In this document: positions 30,555 to 38,444 of the stretch, one piece after another
How the letters are laid out: each line of letters opens with the position of its first letter
Position numbering within the stretch: the stretch's first letter is position 1
Origin: Flavobacteriales bacterium
GTDB lineage: Bacteria > Bacteroidota > Bacteroidia > Flavobacteriales_G > JALEGO01
Assembly: GCA_020628935.1 (NCBI GenBank)
Contig: JAHDEG010000004.1
Span: forward strand, 183,192-247,191
Reading direction: 5' to 3'
DNA: 64,000 nucleotides
Translations under genes and position numbers: made by a program
The notes under the pieces: generated by a model
What the model saw: only the letters and a program-made list of their open reading frames with translations
Told to the model about the DNA's origin: nothing
Database searches by the model: none

Positions 30555-33158
30555 TTATAAATTATCTATATCAACTTCTTCTTGCTCGGCCTCATTGCTT
30601 TCTAAATTAAATAAGCTTCTCTTCTTCTTTTTTTGCGATTTAGGAGAATTAGAATTCTCATTTTGAGGAGCAGGACTATAATCGGGATGATAAAATTCCA
30701 TTTCTGGTTTATTTTCTTCAATAACTTTATTTCCATCCTTACTAAACCCTTCTTTAAGCAAGTTTTTAATTAATTGGGGTTGTTTTTTTAAATCGGCTTT
30801 AACACGTTCAAGGGTTTGCTTTTTGTGCCAAACAATTTCGGGGTTATTAATATTACCTAAAACACCTATAGAAACGTTAAACCACTTCTTTTTAGGGTCA
30901 TCATAAATTTCCCACTCACCATCAACTGTTTTAGCATCTTTTTTCTTTAACAAATCTGACAAAAAGAAGTTAAAGCGATAATCAATATTATTACTGAAAG
31001 AATGTGTGCCAGTCATAATTAAGTTTAATGCCGAAGATTGAACATCCATTTCGGGTATAACAATCAACTCATCCTTAATAATAACTTTGTTTTTTAAGGT
31101 TTTAAAGGATATACGTTTAACATTAGTTTGCAGTTTTTGATAATCAATTACGGCAGCATATAATTTTTTGTTTTTAATATAATCTACCAAAGAAAGTAAT
31201 TGAGGCACCTCATACAACTCTCCATTTTCAATAGTGATAGAGCTTGATACATCTATACTACTATAATCAAGTTGTTCGTTAACTAAATCAAAATTAAAAT
31301 TTGACTCTAAATGTGCCTGACCGGATATGTGCTTTGAAGTAATTTCTTCTTGATTAAACTCATTAAAATTTATGAACAAAGACTTAATATCAATTTCATT
31401 AAAACTGGCATCTCCTACCACATTAACTTTTTCGGTAGATGTAATTACCAGCTCAAACGTTCCTTTACCTTTAAAAGCTTCTAAAGAGCCTCTTTTTAAG
31501 TAAATTTTATTTTTGTTAAACCGAACGTCAGCGTTAATATTGTTTAACGACAAAGCGTGATCTATAAATTTCCCGATTTTAAGATTTACCTTACCTTGAG
31601 GTAATTGTATAGGCTCTACCTTTTTTGAATCGGAGTTTGAGTTATTACTCTGCTCAGAGGCAAAGTTTTTGGTGTTTAGCTCTTTAAGATTGACAGTAAA
31701 ATCTAAAAATCGATCAGCCTTAAAAGGTGAAATTATAAAACCAAAAAGATCAAAATCTGTGCTATTCCAACTCCCCGATCCATCCTTCACATCAATCTTA
31801 TTTTCAGAAAAATGTGCAGAAAGATGATTAACATGAATGTTTTTACCATCAGAATAGGTCATATCAAGATCATCTACTTCTAAATCGCCCGCAATATTAA
31901 TATCCTTAAATATTAAAGAATCGGTATTCTTCGTTTTAATAATTAATGTGGCATTTGGCTTAATGTTTCCACTCGTTATGCTTAGCTTCTCATCCTTCAA
32001 TAAAAAATTTAACACAGTCGCATTAAAGCTCTTTTTTAAATCGAAATGAATGATAGGCTCTTTAAAATTTTTGAGTCCTCCTTTTAAATAAATTTCTTCC
32101 TCATTTAATTGAGCATATAAATCTGAAACATTAAAACTATAATCTTTAATACTTGTAGAGCCTTGGTTTGAAAATGTAAACTTAGTTGTGCCATTTTTAA
32201 CCTCTATTCCTTCAGAAATAATTGATTGAAAGTTCGTTATTTCTCCATCTAAATCAATTTTAACAGCCTTATCTTTCTCCCAGCTTATTTTACTATGGGC
32301 TGTTATTTGTGTTGAAGGATTAATTTTTTTAAACGATTCGGTAATATCTGTAGCTAAAATATTGTTTATAGTAGCAACTTTAATACCACTTGTTTTTAAA
32401 TTCAAATCAACATTGGTAGAAGAAATTGTATTAGCGATAACCTCTAAATCTATATTATCAACAGTTATGCTGGCGTTAACTTTTTTAAATTTGGATGTGG
32501 CTTTGTTGTATGTTCCATCTAAATCAAGTTTTACGTTATTTGTTTTTTTCTTTGCCAATGCCTCATTTTCTAAACGCAGCTTTATATCACCAACTAAAGT
32601 AAAATTAACTTTAGGCTTATTGAAGTCACCTTTTACTTTTAAGGTATTAATTTCTCCTGCGTAAATCTCTCTGGTTGTTAAATCTATAAATTGAACATCA
32701 ATAGAGTTCATAAATACAGATTTAACACTTAAATCAAACGTAGAACTATCTTTAGTAGCTGATTGATAGTTATAACTTCCATGTTTGGCTTTTTTTAAAT
32801 GGATGCTACCCTCTGATATAAAAATTTGATCAATTTGAACGGAATTGCTCAGTAAAGCCCAAACATTAATTTTAAGATCTACTTTTTTCACATCCAATAA
32901 ATGATCTTTTTCAGGAATATCCCATTGCTCTAAAACAACTAAATTATTAAGTGAAACGCTCATGTTAGGGAAATGATCAAACAGTGTTAAGTCACCAATT
33001 GATCCTAACAAAATTGTATTAGCAGAATATTTTTTTAATTCTTCAACTATTTTAGTTTTAACCTCGTCAGAATAATAGTATGTTGCAGCCACAAGTAATG
33101 TCACACACACAGCTAATGTACTGAAAACAAGGAGAGCAATTTTTTTAAAAAAATTCAT
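30555..33158 (-). CDS. AsmA-family envelope protein
   Basis: An 867-residue protein with one N-terminal transmembrane helix (about 5-27) and a long periplasmic beta-rich stretch typical of the AsmA/TamB/YhdP group, which bridge the envelope and are linked to phospholipid transport or outer-membrane homeostasis. Visible features are an AsmA-like N-terminus (LGSIGDLTLFDHFPNMSVSLNNLVVLEQWD) and the AsmA C-terminal block (LSLVDYIKNKKLYAAVIDYQKL). The last 80 residues are a charged, low-complexity tail (SPKSQKKKKRSLFNLESNE). Transcribed alone, divergent from the CPBP protease gene. Family membership is good; substrate unknown. Confidence 0.85.
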   Translation of the reverse strand: MNFFKKIALLVFSTLAVCVTLLVAATYYYSDEVKTKIVEELKKYSANTILLGSIGDLTLFDHFPNMSVSLNNLVVLEQWDIPEKDHLLDVKKVDLKINVWALLSNSVQIDQIFISEGSIHLKKAKHGSYNYQSATKDSSTFDLSVKSVFMNSIDVQFIDLTTREIYAGEINTLKVKGDFNKPKVNFTLVGDIKLRLENEALAKKKTNNVKLDLDGTYNKATSKFKKVNASITVDNIDLEVIANTISSTNVDLNLKTSGIKVATINNILATDITESFKKINPSTQITAHSKISWEKDKAVKIDLDGEITNFQSIISEGIEVKNGTTKFTFSNQGSTSIKDYSFNVSDLYAQLNEEEIYLKGGLKNFKEPIIHFDLKKSFNATVLNFLLKDEKLSITSGNIKPNATLIIKTKNTDSLIFKDINIAGDLEVDDLDMTYSDGKNIHVNHLSAHFSENKIDVKDGSGSWNSTDFDLFGFIISPFKADRFLDFTVNLKELNTKNFASEQSNNSNSDSKKVEPIQLPQGKVNLKIGKFIDHALSLNNINADVRFNKNKIYLKRGSLEAFKGKGTFELVITSTEKVNVVGDASFNEIDIKSLFINFNEFNQEEITSKHISGQAHLESNFNFDLVNEQLDYSSIDVSSSITIENGELYEVPQLLSLVDYIKNKKLYAAVIDYQKLQTNVKRISFKTLKNKVIIKDELIVIPEMDVQSSALNLIMTGTHSFSNNIDYRFNFFLSDLLKKKDAKTVDGEWEIYDDPKKKWFNVSIGVLGNINNPEIVWHKKQTLERVKADLKKQPQLIKNLLKEGFSKDGNKVIEENKPEMEFYHPDYSPAPQNENSNSPKSQKKKKRSLFNLESNEAEQEEVDIDNL

Positions 33159-33297
33159 TACACTTAAATAGTTATTACAATATACAACGAGTTTTAGTTT
33201 AAATTATTCAAAATATAAGTATGTAAATCACTTTTTTGAAGGAAGGATTTTCACTTAAATTACAATAATCCAATTTTTTTTAATCAACTTAGCACAC

Positions 33298-34179
33298 ATG
33301 ATAAGAGATTATAGAATTTCAACACTCTATATATTGGTTTGGATTGTTCTAATTGCCTGCGCAACATTTTTTAATTCATATGATGTAGCTTTTACCGAAC
33401 TCTCAGAACAAAAAATACTTGAGCTTAAACTAATACAAGTTTTTTCCGCTTTTGTAATTTTTGCAGCACCAGCTTTAATATTTGTAAAACTTTTTGCAAG
33501 TAATGGATTTTATTTTTTAGAGTTAAATCGGTTATCTTCTTTTAAAAACCTGATGTGGGTAGTTGTTTTATTTTTAGTAGCCATACCCGGAATTAACCTA
33601 CTGGCCGAACGGAATGCTTCTTTACATCTTCCAGAATCCTTTAGAAACTTCGAAAACTGGGCAAGAGCTGCAGAACAACAAGCTAAAGTGATGACATATG
33701 CTTTTCTTAACATGAAGTCTATTTCTGACCTTATAATTAACATTTTTGTAATTGGCTTTGTTGCAGCATTCACTGAAGAACTATTCTTTAGGGGCATGAT
33801 TCAAAAACATTTAGTTCAGCTTTTCGAAAGCCCCCACATAGCAATTTGGCTCTCAGCAGCACTGTTTAGTTTTTTACACGGTCAGTTTTTAGGTTTCTTC
33901 CCAAGGCTGCTACTGGGTGCAATGTTAGGATACGTTTTTCATTATTCAAACTCTTTATGGGCCTCGATAATTGGTCATTTTATAAATAATTCAATACAAG
34001 TAATTATAGCATATGCATTGCTTGATCATTTTAATATTGAAGAGATTAACACCATGCAATCATCTACCGCTGAGCAATGGATTGGTTACATTAGCGGTGT
34101 TTGCACTGTGGTATTCATGATCCACTTTATCAGAAATAACAAAAGCGAATTAAAATTTAATAAAAACCTTAATTCTTAA
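33298..34179 (+). CDS. CPBP-family intramembrane metalloprotease (CAAX prenyl protease 2 / Abi family)
   Basis: A 293-residue polytopic membrane protein with about seven or eight helices. The family's catalytic motifs are intact: E160-E161-xxx-R165 (TEELFFRGM), H194 in FSFLHGQ and H227 in IGHFINN. Such proteins are glutamate-based intramembrane proteases related to Rce1; bacterial members often act in bacteriocin self-protection or peptide processing, but there is no peptide gene next to this one, so the substrate is unknown. Confidence 0.9.
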   Translation: MIRDYRISTLYILVWIVLIACATFFNSYDVAFTELSEQKILELKLIQVFSAFVIFAAPALIFVKLFASNGFYFLELNRLSSFKNLMWVVVLFLVAIPGINLLAERNASLHLPESFRNFENWARAAEQQAKVMTYAFLNMKSISDLIINIFVIGFVAAFTEELFFRGMIQKHLVQLFESPHIAIWLSAALFSFLHGQFLGFFPRLLLGAMLGYVFHYSNSLWASIIGHFINNSIQVIIAYALLDHFNIEEINTMQSSTAEQWIGYISGVCTVVFMIHFIRNNKSELKFNKNLNS

Positions 34180-34366
34180 TTAACACAAAAAGTTTCTGAA
34201 ATTACTCTGCAGGTATTTCTGTGCAAAGTATAACGAATTCATTGATCTCAGAATACATTAAGCAAACACTATAAAATAACTTAAAAAGTTAGCTTAACAA
34301 GCTTACGTAAGCTACGTGTAACGCTGGTTATAAGATCTTTTACCTTAGCTGAAGCCTTCTAAACAA

Positions 34367-35089
34367 TTATCTTTTGGGTAAAACACCTCTACCAAACAAA
34401 TCCATTTCGCCTTTCTTGCTACTCTTGTTTTTTTGATCAGCTTTGTATTGTTTTTTAGCTGATATTGTAAACGAATCATTGTTAGGAGCAGCTTTATTAT
34501 TTATCGATTTTTTCGATTTTTTTCTTGAAAATAATTCTAGTTTACCCTTTTCACCTGCAAATCGCTTGTGCTCTTTTTGCTTTCCGGGTTTAAAAAAATT
34601 GCCTTCAGCATTACTTAGTCCGTTGACACTTTCTTTACCAAAATAATTTCCTTCTGAGTTACTTGTTTTAGCTTTTTTAGTACTAACAAATGCATCTGTA
34701 AGTTCAGCAGAGGTGTTCGCTTCAGTTTTAAATAAGTTAGCTTTCTCCTTTTTATTCTTACCTTTTGTTTTAGTAAGAAAACCATCATTTAATACCGCTG
34801 ATTCAGTTTTCTGAGCTTTAAAATTACCAGAGTTTTCTGAGCCCATCTTATTAGTGCTTTTTCGGCTGGTAAACCCTTTCTGTTCCTTACTTCTATTTAT
34901 TTTTTCTGACTTAAAAGTATGCTCCTTTTTTTTGGTTTTTTTGCTTTTATCTTTTTTCGAAAAGGCATTTCGCTCCGACTTGCTTTCTTTTTGGTTACTA
35001 TTTTTTTGAGCATACAAACAATTGCTATTGACAATAATTGTAAATAGAAATAATATAATTATAGTGTATATACGGTTTATTGAAATCAC
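34367..35089 (-). CDS. Very basic secreted protein with repeated short Phe motif
   Basis: A 240-residue protein starting at GTG (35089), with a signal peptide (IIILFLFTIIVNSNCLYAQ). The mature part is hydrophilic and dominated by Lys, Ser, Asn and Glu. It contains about a dozen degenerate units spaced some 15-22 residues apart, each with an acidic/Asn residue, Phe and nearby Lys/Arg: NAFSKKDK, HTFKSEK, KGFTSRK, GNFKAQK, DGFLTKTK, NLFKTEA, DAFVSTKK, NYFGKES, NFFKPGK, ELFSRKK, DSFTISAKK, DLFGRG. No family is recognised. Likely secreted and unstructured; it could bind polyanions such as DNA or polysaccharide. It lies downstream of the nuclease operon on the same strand, 59 bases away. Confidence 0.6.
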   Translation of the reverse strand: MISINRIYTIIILFLFTIIVNSNCLYAQKNSNQKESKSERNAFSKKDKSKKTKKKEHTFKSEKINRSKEQKGFTSRKSTNKMGSENSGNFKAQKTESAVLNDGFLTKTKGKNKKEKANLFKTEANTSAELTDAFVSTKKAKTSNSEGNYFGKESVNGLSNAEGNFFKPGKQKEHKRFAGEKGKLELFSRKKSKKSINNKAAPNNDSFTISAKKQYKADQKNKSSKKGEMDLFGRGVLPKR

Positions 35090-35148
35090 TTATAAATTAG
35101 TACGAGAAACTAATATATAAGTTATTATAGAATCGCGTAAAGGAGAAA

Positions 35149-36195
35149 CTAGCGTTTACGTACTAAGAAAAGATATACTGGTAAATGATCGCTGTATCCT
35201 CCCAAAAATTTATCTCCAGCATAAGTTCTAAAAGGATAGCCTTTGAAAGATCCTGTATATTCTTTTACAAATGGTTTATTAAACACTTTAGCTCCGTAAT
35301 ATTTATAGGTTTCAAAAGATTCATCAGTTAGGTTATGACTTAATAATATTTGATCAAACAAAAACCATTTCTTGTTCCAGGTTAAAGTACCAATTCCTTT
35401 TTTGTGAAAGTAAGCCAAAGGGTTGTAAAATTCATCACTCTCAACATTTGACTTTCTAGTGTCATATCCAAAATTTTGTTTAACACTTGCGCTTGTGGGA
35501 TCATCATTTAAATCTCCCATCAAAATAGTCTTAACTGTGGGGTTTAATTTGGTGAGAGAGTCAATAACTTGTCTTGCCATTTTTGCTGCTGCTATTCTCT
35601 TATAACTGCTTTGTTTTTCACCGCCTCTTCTTGATGGCCAATGAGCAATAAAAATATTAAATGCTTCACCTTCTATTTTTCCTTGAACACAAAGTAAGTC
35701 TCTAGTAAAAAAAGAAGTGTCTTTAGGTAGTGTTAATGTTCTTGTGAAACTAGTGTCCACCTTAAACCTTTTGCTATTGTATATTAGTCCAACGTCAATT
35801 CCTCTTTTGTCAGGGGAGTCATAGTGAACGATTTTATAATTTAGCTTGTTAAGCTTATTTTGCTTAATAAGATCTTCAATAACAGATCTGTTTTCTATTT
35901 CGGCTAAACCTAATAAGTCTGGTGCTTGGTTCTGAAAGCCAAGTTGGTGAATTACTTCAGCTAAATTTTCTAATTTTTGATTGTATTTTATGCTGTTCCA
36001 CTTTTTTTTACCTAAAGGAGTATATTCTGAATCGTATACTCCTTCGGTATCAATGGTGTCAAATAAATTTTCAACATTATAAAAAGCAATGTTGACAATG
36101 TCAAATTGTTTTAAATCAATTTTGCTGCTTTGTGCATTTGTTTTGTAAATGCACAAAAGCAGTAATAATATTATTGGATATCGCATATAGTACAA
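35149..36195 (-). CDS. Secreted endonuclease/exonuclease/phosphatase (EEP) family protein
   Basis: A 348-residue protein with a signal peptide (about 1-22, ending TNAQ; an internal ATG at codon 4 is also possible). It shows the EEP (DNase I-like) active-site series: FYNVENLFDTID, LLGLAEIENRSVIE, FNIFIAHWPSRRGG, MGDLNDDPTS and GGYSDHLPVYLFL. The family includes Mg-dependent nucleases and phosphatases; secretion favours extracellular DNA or phosphodiester breakdown. It is last in a four-gene run with endonuclease I, a TonB-dependent receptor and a lamin-tail protein, separated by 23 bases from the endonuclease I gene. Confidence 0.88.
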   Translation of the reverse strand: MYYMRYPIILLLLLCIYKTNAQSSKIDLKQFDIVNIAFYNVENLFDTIDTEGVYDSEYTPLGKKKWNSIKYNQKLENLAEVIHQLGFQNQAPDLLGLAEIENRSVIEDLIKQNKLNKLNYKIVHYDSPDKRGIDVGLIYNSKRFKVDTSFTRTLTLPKDTSFFTRDLLCVQGKIEGEAFNIFIAHWPSRRGGEKQSSYKRIAAAKMARQVIDSLTKLNPTVKTILMGDLNDDPTSASVKQNFGYDTRKSNVESDEFYNPLAYFHKKGIGTLTWNKKWFLFDQILLSHNLTDESFETYKYYGAKVFNKPFVKEYTGSFKGYPFRTYAGDKFLGGYSDHLPVYLFLVRKR

Positions 36196-36218
36196 TACTA
36201 CAATTAGTGAGCCGTTTA

Positions 36219-38435
36219 TTATAGCTTACTAATGGTAGTTATTTGAGAAAGATTACCTTTTGATATTTTTAAAGAATATATACCAGAACTTAAATTATTA
36301 ATATCAAGAGTTTTAAGTTCGTTATCAGAAAACTCTTGAGAGATTACAAGTTCTCCTATAGAACTGTATAGGTTAATGGATACCTTTTTACCGTTATTCT
36401 CAAGTGATTTAATATTTATGAAGTTTGAAGTAGGGTTCGGATAAACAGATACTAGATTATTTACATAAACTTCAATTACCGCATCAGGACTTGTTACTGT
36501 AGTAGTACATGGAACTGTTGGGTTTTCTATGTAAGTCATGTTTGAAAAATCAATATGACAAGCAAATAGTGTACTATCTGTAAATGGATTTCTATTGTCT
36601 TGTAAAGACTCAATATAATCGTTTCTTGCAATTTCCCAATCACTAACTGGATGTTCGTAGTGCCATTTTTTAAGCACATCTTGATCTTGGCCAAACGGAA
36701 TAGCTACTCCAATAGGATCTGGAAATTCCCAGCTGTTTCCACTAACAGTATTATAGGTAGCAGCCATATACATCATTGCTCTTGCAGCAGCACCTTTTTG
36801 CTCGTCTCTAGGTTCATATACTTTTTTCCCATCAACATCTAATCCTAGTTTACCATCCATAAACTCAGAAGAAATTGTACCAACTACTTCTCCTAATGGA
36901 AAGTTAGATCGCACAGCATTTGCTTCATCTTGTAAAACAGGATATAAGTTGTGATAATCATTAAACTCAGGCAATGTTTCTGCATTTCCTGCAGGAAACC
37001 AGCTAGAGGGGTAACTGTGTTCTCTACTAACAACATTAAAACTGAAAGGTGGCTCATAAATATGCTCAAATGAAGTGTAGTGGCATGTAATTACTTTCAT
37101 TCCATCAGTGGTATCTCTACTAGCGAAATTCCTTACATAAGTGTCATCAAAATTACTATAAAATTGTACAGTATGCTGGTTTACTTTTGCTTGTAAATCT
37201 GCTAAAAATGTATTGCTTGTTCTGTCAATTGTGCTGTACTCCATTACAGGTTGCATACTGCCTAAACTAGCTTGGCTTCCGGTAAGAGGTAAAATGGTAT
37301 TGTAGTTTGTGAAATTTTCTACCCCATTGTAAGAAAAAATTGCAACATTGTATGTTTTATTCGCAACGATGTCATTTAAAATTAAACCTGTATTTGAACC
37401 TGAGTAGGCAACTTTTGATGAACCTATCATGTCACCTGGTTTGTAAGTTACACCATCTACTGGTACTTCTGTAACGGGGCCATTGTTGTTTCTTAAAACT
37501 AAATATCCTTCTGCAGTTGTAGCAGTGAATTCTAAACCTAAACTATAAGACAAAACAATATCCCAATTCAAATTAGTTGCTTGCGCTACGGGCTCAGAAG
37601 CTAGAAAATCTCCGTAACCAACTAAATTAACTAAATAAGGATCTTCGTTAGAGTCATTATTCTCTATGGTTAGCAACGCGTCCGATTGTCCGCTTGCAAT
37701 AGGTGTGAACGTGAAAATAATCATTCCTGAATCTTCAGGTGAAATTGTGTTGTCAAAACTTGTAATTGCAAAGTTGTTTGCGTTAACACCTGACAAGGAT
37801 ACGTTTGTAACATTAAGAACACTATCTAAACCTAAGTTTAAAACGTACAAAGTGTCAGATAAGGTTGAACCTACTGCTTCTCCAACTAAATAGTTTCCAT
37901 TCATTATAATAGCTTCACTTCCGTCTGATACAGCTATTTCTTGGTTTGCACCAGCAACTGGGGCAATTATACTCATGTCATCTAAAGCAACATTACTTCC
38001 TGATTCTTTTTCGGTGAAATACCAACGTATATATCTTGAAGCTGCATCTGGAGTGTCAGTAAATTCTGTGTATCCTCCTGAACTTATTTCAGTATTTGTT
38101 AATACTCTTAAATTATTCCATGAAGTTCCATCAACTGATTCTTGAATAGAAAAAACACCCTCAAATGGTGCGTTATTAGAAGTTTGCCCTTTAATGAAAT
38201 AAGTAACATCACCTGGCTCATCAGCAAAAAATACCTGCACAAATTGGTCGTCTCCGTTCATTTTAACAGAAGATGAACCTGCAGTTGTACCTGAGCTGTA
38301 AAAATCGGTTCCGCTTGTTGTCCAACCATCTGGTAATGTGGTTGAAGAGACATCCCACATAGTAGGAATAGATGTTTGAGCAAATAAAGCTGTATTTAAT
38401 AATACAACTAACATAGAAAGTAAAATGCGTTTCAT
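36219..38435 (-). CDS. T9SS-exported endonuclease I with accessory domains
   Basis: A 738-residue secreted protein. In order: signal peptide (to LFAQ, about 20), a jelly-roll/choice-of-anchor-like domain (about 21-160), an ASPM/SPD-2/Hydin-like Ig domain (about 165-275, with NLGLDSVLNVTNVSLSG), an FN3-like part (about 290-390), an endonuclease I domain (about 400-640: THYTSFEHIY-type start, VVSREHSYPSSWFP, FNDYHNLYPVLQDEAN; the His and Asn match the beta-beta-alpha metal nuclease site of EndA/Vvn), and a T9SS type A sorting domain (about 670-738, VYPNPTSNFINIKS to TTISKL). It should be a nonspecific secreted DNase/RNase held at the surface or released. Ten bases separate it from the receptor gene. 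Confidence 0.9.
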   Translation of the reverse strand: MKRILLSMLVVLLNTALFAQTSIPTMWDVSSTTLPDGWTTSGTDFYSSGTTAGSSSVKMNGDDQFVQVFFADEPGDVTYFIKGQTSNNAPFEGVFSIQESVDGTSWNNLRVLTNTEISSGGYTEFTDTPDAASRYIRWYFTEKESGSNVALDDMSIIAPVAGANQEIAVSDGSEAIIMNGNYLVGEAVGSTLSDTLYVLNLGLDSVLNVTNVSLSGVNANNFAITSFDNTISPEDSGMIIFTFTPIASGQSDALLTIENNDSNEDPYLVNLVGYGDFLASEPVAQATNLNWDIVLSYSLGLEFTATTAEGYLVLRNNNGPVTEVPVDGVTYKPGDMIGSSKVAYSGSNTGLILNDIVANKTYNVAIFSYNGVENFTNYNTILPLTGSQASLGSMQPVMEYSTIDRTSNTFLADLQAKVNQHTVQFYSNFDDTYVRNFASRDTTDGMKVITCHYTSFEHIYEPPFSFNVVSREHSYPSSWFPAGNAETLPEFNDYHNLYPVLQDEANAVRSNFPLGEVVGTISSEFMDGKLGLDVDGKKVYEPRDEQKGAAARAMMYMAATYNTVSGNSWEFPDPIGVAIPFGQDQDVLKKWHYEHPVSDWEIARNDYIESLQDNRNPFTDSTLFACHIDFSNMTYIENPTVPCTTTVTSPDAVIEVYVNNLVSVYPNPTSNFINIKSLENNGKKVSINLYSSIGELVISQEFSDNELKTLDINNLSSGIYSLKISKGNLSQITTISKL

Positions 38436-38444
38436 AAAAAGTGA

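Noticed and set aside
34180..34366. AGCTTACGTAAGCT palindrome (34300-34313) as an operator
   Set aside because: A single short palindrome in AT-rich sequence between two gene ends, with no promoter or repeat next to it.
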